From the NCBI RefSeq assembly GCF_002278135.3, contig NZ_CP029425.2, positions 5,804,001 to 5,868,000 on the forward strand: a DNA stretch of 64,000 bases, given 5' to 3'. The notes below the pieces were generated by a model. That model made no database searches. It worked only from the letters and a program-made list of their open reading frames with translations, and was not told where the DNA came from. Shown here piece after piece: positions 9,451 through 19,075 of the stretch. This DNA comes from Bradyrhizobium ottawaense. Lineage in GTDB: Bacteria > Pseudomonadota > Alphaproteobacteria > Rhizobiales > Xanthobacteraceae. The position numbers and the translations under genes were made by a program. How positions within the stretch are numbered: position 1 is the stretch's first letter; each line of letters begins with the position of its first letter.

Positions 9451-11100
9451 ATGACATCCATCACGACTTCGGCGATCGACACGCCTCTGCGGCGCTCGGT
9501 CGAACGGACTTGCGACGATCTCGCCATGCTGGTGCTGGCCGCGGTCGCGGTCGTTGCAGGCCTGACGTTCCGCGACTACGGCCTCGGCTGGGACGACTAC
9601 ACCCACGCTGAATATGCCGATTTGCTGCTGCGCATGTTCGGTTCCGGCTTCAAGGATACTGCGGCGCTCTCCTTCGCCAATCTCTACATGTATGGCGGCG
9701 GCTTCGACATGGTCGCGGCCCTCCTGCACAAAATCATTCCGCTGGAGCTGTTCGAGACGCGACGTCTGGTCGGCGCCATTGTCGGCGTGGTCGGACTTGC
9801 GGTGACGTGGCGGCTCGGCCGTCGCATCGGCGGGCCCCTTGCCGGTCTTGCCTCGCTGCTGCTGCTCGCGCTGTGCCCGATCTTCTACGGCCACATGTTC
9901 ATGAATCCGAAGGATGCACCCTTCGCGGTGGCCATGATCATCCTGATGCTCGGCCTGGTCCGGCTCGCCGAGGAATATCCCAAGCCGTCGCCGCGCACGA
10001 TCCTGATCGTCGGCCTGGGTGCCGGCCTTTCGCTGGGCTGCCGCGTTCTCGGCGGGCTCGCGCTGGTCTACGCCGTGCTCGGCTTCGTCCCGCTGTTCCT
10101 GGAGGAACTGCGCAGCGAGGGCCTGCGCGAGTCGGTCCGCCGCTTCGCCCATGTCGTCTATGTGCTGCTGCCCGGCTTGGCGTTCGGCTATCTCGTGATG
10201 GGCCTGATTTGGCCGTGGTCGATCATGGAGCCCGGCAATCCCTTCGAGGCGCTGACCTACTTCTCGCACTTCTTCGAGAAGCCGTGGAAGGAGATGTTCG
10301 ACGGCGCGATCGTGTCCGTGCCGGACATGCCCTGGTCCTATCTGCCGACGCTGTTCGCGCTGCAGCTGCCCGAGGTGATGCTGGTGCTGATGGCCGGCGC
10401 CGTGGTCAGCACCTTCGCCATGCTGCCGCGAAGCGAGGTGCCGGCGCGGCGCAAGACCATCATGCTGATGCTGACGCTGGCTGCGACCCTGCCGCTCGCG
10501 ATCGCGATGGTGAAGCGGCCGGCGCTGTACAACGGCATCCGCCATTTCGTGTTCGTGATCCCGCCAATGGCGGTGCTCGGCGGCGTCGCTTTCGCGTGGG
10601 CCATGGAGCGCCTGCGCGCCAATCACCGCACCTGGCAGCCGGTCGTGCTCGCCACGTTCTGCTTTGGCCTTGCGCTCTCGCTCGCCGAGATGATCCGGCT
10701 GCATCCCTATCAGTACACCCACTTCAACCATATCGCCGGCACCGTGCGCGGCGCCGACGACCGCTTCATGCTGGACTATTGGGGTCTCGCGCTGAAGCAG
10801 GCTTCGGATGAGCTGCGCGAGCAGATCGTCGAACGCCAGGAAGTGCCGCCGACCAATCGCAAATGGAAGGTCGCGGTCTGCGGTCCGCAGCGCCCCGCCC
10901 AGGTCGCGCTCGGGCCCGACTTCACCATCGGCTGGGATTCCAACGCGGCCGATTTCGCGATGACGCTCGGCGAGTTCTACTGCAAGGGCCTCACCGCGCC
11001 CGTGATGGTCGAGATCAAGCGCGACGACGTCGTGTTCGCCCGCGTCTACGACATCCGCGGCCGCAGCATTTCCAGCCTGCTCTCGATCCCGGCGCCGTAA
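9451..11100 (+). CDS. GT39-type (PMT/ArnT-like) polytopic membrane glycosyltransferase
   Basis: The 549-residue protein has about ten to twelve hydrophobic helices up to residue ~420 and a soluble C-terminal domain of ~130 residues. The first extracytoplasmic loop carries FRDYGLGWDDYTH, placing paired acidic residues where GT-C enzymes (protein O-mannosyltransferase, ArnT) keep their catalytic aspartates. It should transfer a sugar from a polyprenyl-phosphate donor on the periplasmic side to an unknown acceptor. The ATG at 9451 is used. It is monocistronic and there are no polysaccharide genes directly beside it, though a GT87-like gene lies 4 kb downstream on the other strand. Family assignment is good; acceptor unknown. 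Confidence 0.78.
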   Translation: MTSITTSAIDTPLRRSVERTCDDLAMLVLAAVAVVAGLTFRDYGLGWDDYTHAEYADLLLRMFGSGFKDTAALSFANLYMYGGGFDMVAALLHKIIPLELFETRRLVGAIVGVVGLAVTWRLGRRIGGPLAGLASLLLLALCPIFYGHMFMNPKDAPFAVAMIILMLGLVRLAEEYPKPSPRTILIVGLGAGLSLGCRVLGGLALVYAVLGFVPLFLEELRSEGLRESVRRFAHVVYVLLPGLAFGYLVMGLIWPWSIMEPGNPFEALTYFSHFFEKPWKEMFDGAIVSVPDMPWSYLPTLFALQLPEVMLVLMAGAVVSTFAMLPRSEVPARRKTIMLMLTLAATLPLAIAMVKRPALYNGIRHFVFVIPPMAVLGGVAFAWAMERLRANHRTWQPVVLATFCFGLALSLAEMIRLHPYQYTHFNHIAGTVRGADDRFMLDYWGLALKQASDELREQIVERQEVPPTNRKWKVAVCGPQRPAQVALGPDFTIGWDSNAADFAMTLGEFYCKGLTAPVMVEIKRDDVVFARVYDIRGRSISSLLSIPAP

Positions 11101-11120
11101 TAATTTTCTCTAGGGCGAAA

Positions 11121-11203
11121 CCCGGATGAGCGAAAGCGACATCCGGGATTTCTCTCTGAGCGGCCCCCATGTCGCTCCGCTCATGCGGGCTGCGCTTGAC
11201 TGC
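11121..11203. repeat. Dispersed palindromic repeat (CCCGGATGAGCG / CGCTCATGCGGG class)
   Basis: ACCCGGATGAGCGAAAGCGACATCC pairs in part with GATGTCGCTCCGCTCATGCGGGC further on, around the core CGGGATTTC. This is typical of bradyrhizobial intergenic repeats. It sits between the glycosyltransferase and aldolase-like genes. Confidence 0.45.
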
Positions 11204-11285
11204 CGCGCGCTTGTCGCGCCTTGCTGCTTGCCACGAGCGGTACTACGCTCCCTCCCCGCAACAACGATGTTCGGAGAGATCAGCC

Positions 11286-12065
11286 ATGTCGCCAGCGGAA
11301 GCGCGCCTGAAGGAAGTGCCGTCTGATATGACGGAGGCTGAGTGGCAGCAACGGGTCAATCTCGCCGCCTGCTACCGCCTTGTCGCGCTGTACGGCTGGG
11401 ACGATCTGGTCGATACCCACATCTCCGCGCGGGTGCCCGGCCCCGACCATCATTTTCTCATCAACCCCTACGGGCTGATGTTCGACGAGATCACCGCCTC
11501 GAGCCTCGTCAAGGTCGATTTGCACGGCAACCAGCTCTCCGAGAGCGAATACAGCATCAACCCGGCGGGCTTCACCATCCATTCGGCGATCCACGAGGTG
11601 CGCGAGGACGCGATCTGCGTGCTGCATCTCCACACCCTCGACGGCACCGCGGTGTCGAGCAGCGCGGAGGGCCTCTTGCCGCTGAACCAGACCGCCCAGC
11701 TCGTCACCCACGACCTCGCCTATCACGACTATGAAGGCATCGCGCTCGATCACGACGAGCGGCCGCGGCTGCAGAAGGATCTCGGCGACCACAACCACAT
11801 GCTGCTGCGCAATCACGGCACGCTCACCGTCGGCCGCTCGGTCGCCTCCGCCTTCGAGCGCATGTATCACCTCGAGCGCGCCTGCTCGATGCAGGTGCGC
11901 ACGCGCGCGCTCGGCACGCCGGTCTATCCGGTCGACGATATTGCTATCGACAAGAACACCGAGCTGCTCGCCAACCGCGACCGCGCCGAGCTGCGCGCCA
12001 CCAACCTCGTGTGGCCGCCGCTGCTGCGCAAGCTCGACCGCGAGCTTCCGGGCTACCGGTCTTGA
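11286..12065 (+). CDS. Class II aldolase/adducin family protein
   Basis: Members of this fold use a divalent metal bound by three histidines for aldol cleavage of sugar phosphates, although many homologues have other roles. The 259 residues (start ATG 11286 behind GGAGAGATCAGCC) show the metal-binding pair in VLHLHTLDG (His114 and His116), the third in MLLRNHGTLTVG (about His175) and the SINPAGFTIHSAI loop. The N-terminal NLAACYRLVALYGWDD is the usual start of the domain. Substrate cannot be read from sequence. A strong intrinsic terminator follows 58 bases after the stop, so the gene is a single transcription unit or the last of one. Confidence 0.85.
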   Translation: MSPAEARLKEVPSDMTEAEWQQRVNLAACYRLVALYGWDDLVDTHISARVPGPDHHFLINPYGLMFDEITASSLVKVDLHGNQLSESEYSINPAGFTIHSAIHEVREDAICVLHLHTLDGTAVSSSAEGLLPLNQTAQLVTHDLAYHDYEGIALDHDERPRLQKDLGDHNHMLLRNHGTLTVGRSVASAFERMYHLERACSMQVRTRALGTPVYPVDDIAIDKNTELLANRDRAELRATNLVWPPLLRKLDRELPGYRS

Positions 12066-12122
12066 GATTTTCGGGATTTGGTGTAGGGTAGCGCCCAACG
12101 AACCTCTACGCCTTTTGGAATG

Positions 12123-12157
12123 AAACGCCGCCCAATTCCGGGCGGCGTTTTTATTTT
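12123..12157 (+). terminator. Rho-independent terminator after the aldolase-like gene
   Basis: Arms AAACGCCGCCC (12123-12133) and GGGCGGCGTTT (12140-12150) are perfectly complementary around the loop AATTCC and are followed by TTATTTT. This is the cleanest intrinsic terminator in the window. Confidence 0.92.
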
Positions 12158-12186
12158 GGGGCGGTGGTCGCCACGACAACAGAGCC

Positions 12187-12274
12187 GTAGGGTGGGCAAA
12201 GCGGAGCGTGCCCACGTTCTTTCATAATCACTGAGAGATTGGTGGGCACGGCGCTGCGCGCCTTTGCCCACCCT
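12187..12274. repeat. Dispersed inverted repeat, GTAGGGTGGGCAAAG class (copy 2)
   Basis: It starts GTAGGGTGGGCAAAGCGGAG and ends GCGCGCCTTTGCCCACCCT, nearly identical in both arms to copy 1 at 6202 while the central spacer differs. It sits between the convergent aldolase-like and dipeptidase genes. Confidence 0.75.
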
Positions 12275-12300
12275 AATGCAGCTCCCTACGGCCCCGTGCC

Positions 12301-13695
12301 CTACTTCACCTCCGCCAGCGCCGCGAGGATGCGGGCCCAGGAGCGGATGCCCTTCTGGAAGCTGCGAAGATCGTACTTCTCGTTCGGCGAATGGATGTTG
12401 TCGTCGTCCAATCCGAATCCGACCAGCAGCGAGTCGAGGCCAAGCGTGCGCTTGAAGTCGGCGACGATCGGGATCGAGGCGCCGGAGCCCATCAGCACGG
12501 TCTCCTTGCCCCATTCCTCCGTCAGCGCCTTGCTGGCGGCGGCGAGCGGCTTCATGTTCCAGTCGAGCGCGACAGCGGGCGCGGCGGAATGGTCGCCGAA
12601 CTCGACCTTGCAGTCGCCGGGAATGCGCGCCGTCACGTAGTCGCGGAACGCCTTGCGGATCTTTTGCGGGTCCTGCCCCTCGACCAGGCGGAACGAGACC
12701 TTGGCCGAAGCATGCGACGGGATCACCGTCTTGGAGCCCTCGCCGATATAGCCGCCCCAGATGCCGTTGACGTCGCAGGTCGGGCGCGATGAGGCCTGCT
12801 CGATCAGCAGGCGTCCCTTCTCGCCAGCGGGGATCGACAGGCCGATCGGCTTGAGGAACATCTCCGGCGTCAGATTGAGCTTCTTCCACTGCTCCAGGAT
12901 ATCGGGCGGCAGGTCCTTCACGCCGTCGTAGAAGCCGGGAATGGTGATGCGGTTGTCGTCGTCGAACAGGCCGCCCAGAATTTTGGTGAGCACCCGGATC
13001 GGGTTCATCGCGCTGCCGCCGAACACGCCGGAATGCAAATCGCGATTGGCGGCGGTGATCTTCAGCTCTTCGTAGAGCAGGCCGCGCAGCGAGGTCGTGA
13101 TCGCCGGCGTGTTGCGGTCCCACATGCCGGTGTCGCAGACCAGCACGTAGTCGGCCTTGAACTCGTCCTTGTTGGCCTCAATGAAGGGCACGAAATTCTT
13201 CGAGCCGACCTCCTCCTCGCCTTCGATCAGGAAGGTGATGTCGACCGGCAGCGAGCCCGTCACCTTCTTCCAGGCGCGGCAGGCTTCGACGAAGGTCATC
13301 ACCTGGCCCTTGTCGTCCTCGGCGCCGCGCGCGACGATGATCTTGCGGCCGTCGGCATGATCGGTGACGACGGGCTCGAACGGCGGACGGTGCCAGAGAT
13401 CGAGCGGGTCGACCGGCTGCACGTCGTAATGGCCGTAAAAGATCACATGCGGCCGTCCACCGGCACCGGTCTTGCCGACGATGGCGGGATGCCCGGCCGT
13501 CGGCCTCACTTCAGTGGCGACGCCGAGGCTCGCGATGTCCTTGGCGAGATGCTCGGCCGCCGCCTTGCAATCCCCGGCGAAGGCCGGATCGGCGGAGATC
13601 GACTTGATCCGGAGCAGCGCGAACAGGCGCTCCAGGCTGTTGTCGAAATCCTTGTCGATGTGGTCGAGCACGGATTGAAGCTGCGCATTGGCCAT
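12301..13695 (-). CDS. M20 family metallopeptidase (dipeptidase)
   Basis: The 464-residue protein is a di-zinc M20 peptidase of the CNDP/PepV-like type acting in the cytoplasm on small peptides. Ligands are visible: His in VIFYGHYDVQP, bridging Asp in ARGAEDDKG, the catalytic/ligand Glu pair in LIEGEEEVGS, Asp in VLVCDTGMW and the final His in DDDNIHSPNEKYD. The dimerisation domain lies between (residues ~200-330, with ANRDLHSGVFGG). The start at 13695 is preferred to the ATG at 13713 because AGGA precedes it by 9 bases. It follows the GT87-like gene by about 25 bases on the same strand, so the two are probably co-transcribed. Confidence 0.9.
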   Translation of the reverse strand: MANAQLQSVLDHIDKDFDNSLERLFALLRIKSISADPAFAGDCKAAAEHLAKDIASLGVATEVRPTAGHPAIVGKTGAGGRPHVIFYGHYDVQPVDPLDLWHRPPFEPVVTDHADGRKIIVARGAEDDKGQVMTFVEACRAWKKVTGSLPVDITFLIEGEEEVGSKNFVPFIEANKDEFKADYVLVCDTGMWDRNTPAITTSLRGLLYEELKITAANRDLHSGVFGGSAMNPIRVLTKILGGLFDDDNRITIPGFYDGVKDLPPDILEQWKKLNLTPEMFLKPIGLSIPAGEKGRLLIEQASSRPTCDVNGIWGGYIGEGSKTVIPSHASAKVSFRLVEGQDPQKIRKAFRDYVTARIPGDCKVEFGDHSAAPAVALDWNMKPLAAASKALTEEWGKETVLMGSGASIPIVADFKRTLGLDSLLVGFGLDDDNIHSPNEKYDLRSFQKGIRSWARILAALAEVK

Positions 13696-13720
13696 GGTTG
13701 TGGGTCCTGACATTCGAGTC

Positions 13721-15049
13721 TCAAGAGGTACCGGGTTTTAGCGCCGTCGCAGGCTCGGAGCCAGCCGCAACGGGCGGATGCCGGATGTGCCATGCAAGAC
13801 TACCTGCAAGTACGGCGGTCGCGAGGAGATTGTTGCCCCAGGCCTGGAGGACAGTTGGAAACCACGGCAGCGCCAGCAGCATGAGAATGCCGGCCGCGCC
13901 GAGCGCGAGCCAGGTTCCGAGACGCACATTCGCCCGCTCGTCGAAGGCGGCGCGATGCATCAGCACCGTCATCGGGAAGAACAGCCACATGAAGTAGTAT
14001 TGCCGTGCCAAAGGCGAGGCCACCGTGATCAGGCAGAACAGGATGGCGAGCTCCTCCGCATCCGAGCGCGCCGTTCGCCGTGCTTGCTGCGGCATGATCG
14101 CGACGAAGCCGAGCCCGAGCAAGGCCGACAGCACCAGCACGATCCAGTTCGCCGTCCTGTAGTCGACGTCGATGATGTTCATCGTGCGCGGCGGCTTGCC
14201 GGGATCCTCCAGATTGAAGTTGATCGGACGGACCAGGCGGTGCGTGACGGCGATGAGGGACTGGTTGACCCACGACCAGTTCTGCTCGTCACGCTGGCCA
14301 AAGCCCTTTTCCGAGCTCGTTCCGACCATGCCCTGATACCAGGTCGCAAGCTCGGCCGCGTTGCGCTCGAAGCCGCGGATCGGCGCCGGCACCACATAGA
14401 GAAGGATGCCGGTGAAGGCGACCGTGGCGGCAGCCGCCGCCCATTTCCGCCGCCAGACCAGATACGGCAGGACCGCGATCGGAAACACCTTGATGGCAGC
14501 GGCGAGCGCGAACATGAAGCCCGCAAGCCAGGGACGTTGGTGCCGCAAGCTCCAGAAACCGTAGAGCATCATGGCCAGCAGGACGAGGTTCGGCTGGCCG
14601 AGGTCGAACATGTCGAACACGAAGGGCACGGTGACGACGGCGGGCAGCGCCTCCAGCCAGCGGCCGGGGCTGCGCCCCGAGCCGGCCATGACCTGGGAGA
14701 ACGTCCCGGTGTACCACCACGCTACGGCGTTCAGGATCGACAGGACGACATAGAGCGGGATCTTGCCGAACCAGCTCGGGATCGCCAGCAGGATCGCCGG
14801 CAACGGCGGATAGATGAACTCGAAGTACTCGACGGCCGTGGCGGGATAGAGTGGCTCACCCTGCAGGACCTGCTGCCCGGCCCACAGCCACAGCGGGTAA
14901 TCCTTGGTCTTGCCGCTGCCGAAGATCTCGGGAACGAGCACGTCGGCGGCGAGCAGGACGCAGCAGAACAGAAACAGCAGATCCAGCGGCGCGCGCAGCG
15001 ACAGGTGTCGGGGCGCGTCAGGCTTGGCTAACGGGGCGGGCGGGGTCAC
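13721..15049 (-). CDS. GT87-like (DUF2029) polytopic mannosyltransferase-family protein
   Basis: About 442 residues with roughly ten transmembrane helices. Near the start of the enzyme part is DYPLWLWAGQQVLQGEPLYP, and a later loop has FDMFDLGQPNLVLLAMM, the layout of DUF2029/GT87 enzymes that use polyprenyl-phosphate mannose. I chose the GTG at 15049 (VTPPAPLAKPD...) because AGGACC lies 7-8 bases upstream; the longer open frame to 15151 only offers TTG. It lies between the HerA-like ATPase gene upstream and the dipeptidase gene downstream, all on the minus strand. Substrate and product are unknown; the family call is moderately confident. Confidence 0.78.
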   Translation of the reverse strand: MTPPAPLAKPDAPRHLSLRAPLDLLFLFCCVLLAADVLVPEIFGSGKTKDYPLWLWAGQQVLQGEPLYPATAVEYFEFIYPPLPAILLAIPSWFGKIPLYVVLSILNAVAWWYTGTFSQVMAGSGRSPGRWLEALPAVVTVPFVFDMFDLGQPNLVLLAMMLYGFWSLRHQRPWLAGFMFALAAAIKVFPIAVLPYLVWRRKWAAAAATVAFTGILLYVVPAPIRGFERNAAELATWYQGMVGTSSEKGFGQRDEQNWSWVNQSLIAVTHRLVRPINFNLEDPGKPPRTMNIIDVDYRTANWIVLVLSALLGLGFVAIMPQQARRTARSDAEELAILFCLITVASPLARQYYFMWLFFPMTVLMHRAAFDERANVRLGTWLALGAAGILMLLALPWFPTVLQAWGNNLLATAVLAGSLAWHIRHPPVAAGSEPATALKPGTS

Positions 15050-15175
15050 GGAGTGGTCCTGTGCGGCGGCGAACAGGACGTAGCAGACCGGCGCAGGCTT
15101 GGAGAGCCCCTCACCTGAAATTGTACCGGTGGTGGCCTCGGGCAACGGCAAGCGGAATTGCCCAAAGCGGCCTGC

Positions 15176-16798
15176 CTACCGCCGCAGCAATCCGCCGAGC
15201 GCGCCGCGAACCAGCGTACGGCCGATCGAGCCGCCGAGCTGGCCACCGACCGACTTGCCGATATTGGCGGCCATCCCGCCGATCACCTGGTTGGTGACCG
15301 ATCGCGTCACGTCCCGCGCAATGACCTGGCCGGTCGACAGGCGGCCGCGCTTGACGTTGGTGCCGAAGATGGTGCCGACGATCGAGCCGATCTGGCCGAG
15401 AAGGCCGCCGCCATTTCCGCCAGCCGGGCCGTCCGCGGTGGCCGCCGTGCCGGCAATGCGCTTCTGGATCATCTCGTAGGCGGATTCTTCGTCGACGGCG
15501 GTGTCGTATTTGCCCTTCACCGGGCTCGCAGCCATGATCGCCTTGCGCTCGTCCGGCGTGATCGGCCCGATGCGAGCCGACGGCGGCCGGATCATCACCC
15601 GCTCCACCATCGCCGGCGTGCCGTTGCCCTCGAGGAAGGACACCAGCGCCTCGCCCTTGCCGAGCTCCATGATCACCTTGGCAGTGTCGAGCTTCGGGTT
15701 GGGCCGGAAGGTCTGGGCCGCAGCGGCGACCGCCTTCTGGTCCCGCGGGGTGAAGGCGCGCAGTGCGTGCTGCACCCGGTTGCCGAGCTGTCCGAGCACG
15801 CGGTCGGGGACGTCGACCGGGTTTTGCGTCACGAAGTAGACGCCGACGCCCTTGGAGCGGATCAGGCGGACCACCTGCTCGATCTTGTCCATCAGCGCCT
15901 TGGGCGCATCGTTGAACAGCAGATGCGCCTCGTCGAAGAAGAACACGAGCTTCGGCTTGGGCAGATCGCCGGCCTCGGGCAGCTCCTCGAAAAGCTCCGA
16001 CAACATCCACAGCAGGAATGTCGCGTAAAGCCTGGGGTTCTGGAGCAGCTTGTCGGCCACCAGAATGTTGACCATGCCGCGGCCGTCGCGGTCGGTCTTC
16101 ATGAAGTCCTTCAGCGTCAGCGCCGGCTCGCCGAAGAATTTGGTGCCGCCCTGGTTCTCCAGCACCAGCAGCTGGCGCTGGATGGTGCCGACGGTGGCCT
16201 TGGTGACGTTGCCGAACCCCTGCGCGGCCTTGCGGATGGCTGCGAGCGGATCCTCCTCCGCGTCCGCCCCCTTCTTCCCGCTATCGGGCACGATGGCATC
16301 GAGCAGCGCGCGCAGATCCTTCATGTCGATCAGGGTCAGCCCGGCGTCGTCGGCGACGCGGAAGGCAACGTTGAGCACGCCTTCCTGCACGTCGTTGAGG
16401 TCGAGCATGCGTGCGAGCAGAAGCGGCCCCATTTCCGTGACGGTCGCGCGCACCGGATGGCCCTGCTCGCCGAACACGTCCCAGAACACCGTCGAGAACT
16501 GATCGGGCTGGAAATTCAGCCCCATTCCGGAGGCGCGCTTGACGATGAAGTCTTTGGCTTCGCCGACCTCGGAGATGCCGGAGAGGTCGCCCTTGATGTC
16601 GGCGGCGAAGACCGGAACACCGGCGCGCGCAAATCCTTCCGCCATCACCTGCAGCGTCACAGTCTTACCGGTTCCGGTTGCACCTGTGACGAGGCCGTGG
16701 CGATTGGCGAGCGCCAGCGTCAGCCAGGCCTGCTCCTCTCCCTTGCCGACGAAGATCTTGTCGTCGGTATCGCCGAGCTTGCTGTCCTGTGCGGTCAT
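15176..16798 (-). CDS. HerA-like ATPase (DUF853 family, YjgR-like)
   Basis: This 540-residue protein is a P-loop ATPase of the FtsK/HerA superfamily, predicted to work on DNA or as a hexameric pump. It shows Walker A GATGTGKT (about residues 39-46), Walker [13 protein letters not shown] (about 286-297), a sensor-like [13 protein letters not shown] and the HerA-type C-terminus ([17 protein letters not shown]). A glycine-rich C-terminal extension follows from about residue 450. Full length for the family. It has no partner nuclease (NurA) gene next to it. ATG start at 16798. Cellular role is not established for this subfamily. Confidence 0.88.
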   Translation of the reverse strand: MTAQDSKLGDTDDKIFVGKGEEQAWLTLALANRHGLVTGATGTGKTVTLQVMAEGFARAGVPVFAADIKGDLSGISEVGEAKDFIVKRASGMGLNFQPDQFSTVFWDVFGEQGHPVRATVTEMGPLLLARMLDLNDVQEGVLNVAFRVADDAGLTLIDMKDLRALLDAIVPDSGKKGADAEEDPLAAIRKAAQGFGNVTKATVGTIQRQLLVLENQGGTKFFGEPALTLKDFMKTDRDGRGMVNILVADKLLQNPRLYATFLLWMLSELFEELPEAGDLPKPKLVFFFDEAHLLFNDAPKALMDKIEQVVRLIRSKGVGVYFVTQNPVDVPDRVLGQLGNRVQHALRAFTPRDQKAVAAAAQTFRPNPKLDTAKVIMELGKGEALVSFLEGNGTPAMVERVMIRPPSARIGPITPDERKAIMAASPVKGKYDTAVDEESAYEMIQKRIAGTAATADGPAGGNGGGLLGQIGSIVGTIFGTNVKRGRLSTGQVIARDVTRSVTNQVIGGMAANIGKSVGGQLGGSIGRTLVRGALGGLLRR

Positions 16799-17149
16799 TA
16801 TTCTCTCTGATCTCTTCTTGCCGGGTTTCGCGTACCGAAACTCGAATGCTCCAGTTCCGTAGTTTAACGCATGTCGCGCACCGATTAAAACGGTTCAACG
16901 CGCTCCAAGCATGCGACATTGTCGGAAACAGACGGACGGTATCAGCCGAAAGTAGGAACGAGCTGTTCGCAACGCGGCAATTTTTCGCCGATTCCATCTC
17001 CGCTCTTGCACCGCTGCAACACCTTTCGCGCGTTCGAAGGTGAATCGCCACGGCGCGTGCGTTCATCGCTTGAATTTCACATCACACCGGCTCAAGATCA
17101 TTTTCGAAAGAAATACTCCGGCAAGCAAACCGGCTGAGGGGCGGGCCTT
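16799..17149. other. Divergent intergenic region, no gene
   Basis: This 351-base stretch separates the HerA-like gene from the DUF2267-like gene. It is less GC-rich than the flanking genes. A small hairpin (CGGCAATTTTTCGCCG, 16976-16991) is visible, but I found no ORF with a ribosome binding site or a known operator. Confidence 0.35.
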
Positions 17150-17515
17150 ATGGACGAGCTGATCGGGCGGCTGGCGACAAACGCCAGCATAGATAGTGCT
17201 GTCGCTGAAAAGAGCGTCGGCATTATCCTGGGCTTCCTCCGCAACGAGGGTCCTTCCGATAGCGTGCAGGCCCTGATCGACCAGATCCCTGGAGCGGAAG
17301 CCGCGATCGAGGCATCCAGGAGCGGCGGCGGACTGTCGCGGCTGATGGGCGGCGGCTTGATGGCGGTCGGCACGCGCCTGATGGGCCTGGGGCTCGGCAT
17401 GTCCGAAATTCAAAACGTCGCCCGTGAACTTTTCCGCTTCGGCCGAGACAAAATCGGAGCAGATCAGATGGGCAAGATCGTTGCGGGGACGCCAGGCCTC
17501 AGCCAGTTCGCCTGA
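17150..17515 (+). CDS. Small DUF2267-like protein
   Basis: The 121-residue product begins MDELIGRLATNASIDSAVAE and has an N-terminal helical half (GIILGFLRNEGPSDSVQALI), a glycine-rich middle (SRLMGGGLMAVGTRLMGLGLG) and a C-terminal helix (VARELFRFGRDKIGADQM). The pattern of short helices ending in a glycine/methionine-rich turn resembles DUF2267-type bacterial proteins. No signal peptide, and no catalytic motif. It lies 26 bases upstream of the DUF4332 gene on the same strand, a probable two-gene unit. Confidence 0.6.
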   Translation: MDELIGRLATNASIDSAVAEKSVGIILGFLRNEGPSDSVQALIDQIPGAEAAIEASRSGGGLSRLMGGGLMAVGTRLMGLGLGMSEIQNVARELFRFGRDKIGADQMGKIVAGTPGLSQFA

Positions 17516-17541
17516 AGCTTTGGCAATTCATATCGAGTATC

Positions 17542-17949
17542 ATGACATATCCGATCACCGAGATTGAGGGCCTGTCGGTCTTTGCCGCCAACAAGTTGAA
17601 GGCGCAAGGTATCCGCACCACCGACGGGCTGCTCGAGGCGGCCGGCACGGTGAAGGGCCGCAAAGCGCTTTCCGCCAAGACCGGCATCAGCGAGCAGCTG
17701 CTGCTGGAATGGGCCAACGTCTCCGACTACATGCGTATCCCCGGCATGGGCCGGGCCAAGGTCGGCCTGGTCCGCGCCGCCGGCGTCACCACCGTGCGCG
17801 AGCTCGCCTATCGGAATCCGGCAAGGCTCGCCCAGAGCATGCGCGACGCCAACGAGAAGAAGAAGCTGCTGCGCATCCTGCCTTCGGAGAAGTCGGTCGG
17901 CGACATCATCGCCAAGGCGAAGAAGCTGCCGCCGAAGATCACGTATTAG
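17542..17949 (+). CDS. DUF4332 helix-hairpin-helix protein
   Basis: The 135 residues consist of tandem helix-hairpin-helix-like units: ITEIEGLSVFAANKLKAQGI (3-25) and YMRIPGMGRAKVGLVRAAGV (about 61-80). The spacing matches DUF4332, a family built from such repeats that in other proteins bind DNA without sequence specificity. No nuclease or enzyme domain is attached. The C-terminus is basic. Probably co-transcribed with the DUF2267-like gene just upstream. It is followed by a long dispersed inverted repeat (17989-18115). Confidence 0.78.
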   Translation: MTYPITEIEGLSVFAANKLKAQGIRTTDGLLEAAGTVKGRKALSAKTGISEQLLLEWANVSDYMRIPGMGRAKVGLVRAAGVTTVRELAYRNPARLAQSMRDANEKKKLLRILPSEKSVGDIIAKAKKLPPKITY

Positions 17950-17988
17950 GGGTCTTTCGAGAACGGATTCCCGCGCCACCTTTTCGGT

Positions 17989-18115
17989 GTCGTCCCGGCG
18001 AACGCCGGGACCCATACCGCGGAATCTATCGGTCACAGACGGTGGCAGTACCGGACTACGAGTCTTCGCCAAACTTTACCCTGGGGGTATGGGTCCCGGC
18101 GTTCGCCGGGACGAC
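17989..18115. repeat. Long dispersed inverted repeat (GTCGTCCCGGCGAACGCCGGGAC class)
   Basis: The left end GTCGTCCCGGCGAACGCCGG continues GACCCATACC. The right end reads GGTATGGGTCCCGGCGTTCG continuing CCGGGACGAC. The outer arms are about 30 bases and almost perfectly complementary, each also containing its own small palindrome (CCGGCGAACGCCGG). The loop is about 65 bases. It occupies the gap between the DUF4332 gene and folP. Confidence 0.8.
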
Positions 18116-18214
18116 AGCTGGGGTGATGCGCGAGAGTGCCACAATATCGATGCCGCCCGCCGACACCGCCATCCCGCCTTGACTCCCCCTCGCCGACCGC
18201 GCAAAGCCACCCAC

Positions 18215-19075
18215 ATGAATGCCTCGCCCTCCCCATCCGTCCCGCCGGCCGGCTCGGCCGGGCCAGATGCGCTGCGGAAACTGCTGGAACGACCGATCCC
18301 GGCGGTGATGGGCGTGCTCAACATCACCCCGGATTCCTTCTCCGACGGCGGCGAGTTCATCGGGCCCGAGCAGGCGCTCGCGCGGGCGCGGGCGATGATC
18401 GCGGATGGCGTCGACATCATCGATATCGGCGCCGAGTCCACCCGGCCCTACAAGGGTGCGAAGGCCGTCACGGCGGAAAGCGAGCTGGCCCGGCTCAAGC
18501 CGGTGCTGGCGGGCGTCGTGGCCCTCGGCGTGCCCGTGTCGATCGACAGCATGAAGGCGGAGGTGGTGGCCTATGCGCTCGACCAGGGCGCGGCGATCGC
18601 CAATGACGTCTGGGGTCTGCAACGCGACGCCGCGATGGCGCCGCTGGTGGCCGCAAGAGGCGTTCCCGTCATCGTCATGCACAACCGCGACGACGCCGAT
18701 CCCGCCATCGACATCATCACGGACATGAAGACGTTCTTCCTGCGCTCGCTGGACATCGCCGCAAAGGCCGGCATCGCGCGCGAAAAAATCGTGCTCGATC
18801 CCGGCATCGGCTTCGGCAAGACCGCCGAGCAGAGCATGACCGCGCTGGCACGCTTGCGCGAATTCGAGATGTTCGGCCTGCCGATCCTCGTCGGTGCCTC
18901 GCGCAAACGCTTCATCGCCTCGGTGTCGCCGTCGGAGCCGAAGGAGCGGCTCGCCGGCTCGATCGCCGCGCATCTGATCGCCGCGCAACGCGGCGCGAAG
19001 ATCATCCGGACTCATGACGTCGCCGAGACCCTGCAGGCGCTGCGGGTAGCGAACGCAATCGAGGGCAAGCAATGA
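18215..19075 (+). CDS. folP: Dihydropteroate synthase
   Basis: FolP condenses p-aminobenzoate with dihydropterin pyrophosphate in folate synthesis and is the sulfonamide target. The 286 residues contain the family landmarks in order: MGVLNITPDSFSDGG (pterin loop 1), DIIDIGAESTRP (loop 2), VSIDSMKAEV, IANDVWGLQRD, VIVMHNRDD, VLDPGIGFGKT and VGASRKRFI. The start at 18215 follows the repeat 17989-18115; a longer upstream frame runs through that repeat and is rejected. It overlaps folB by four bases (ATGA), so folP, folB and folK form a coupled operon. Confidence 0.96.
   Translation: MNASPSPSVPPAGSAGPDALRKLLERPIPAVMGVLNITPDSFSDGGEFIGPEQALARARAMIADGVDIIDIGAESTRPYKGAKAVTAESELARLKPVLAGVVALGVPVSIDSMKAEVVAYALDQGAAIANDVWGLQRDAAMAPLVAARGVPVIVMHNRDDADPAIDIITDMKTFFLRSLDIAAKAGIAREKIVLDPGIGFGKTAEQSMTALARLREFEMFGLPILVGASRKRFIASVSPSEPKERLAGSIAAHLIAAQRGAKIIRTHDVAETLQALRVANAIEGKQ

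Noticed and set aside
17987..18214. Longer folP start upstream, adding about 76 residues
   Set aside because: The extra frame runs through the inverted repeat at 17989-18115 and encodes arginine-rich sequence unrelated to dihydropteroate synthases.
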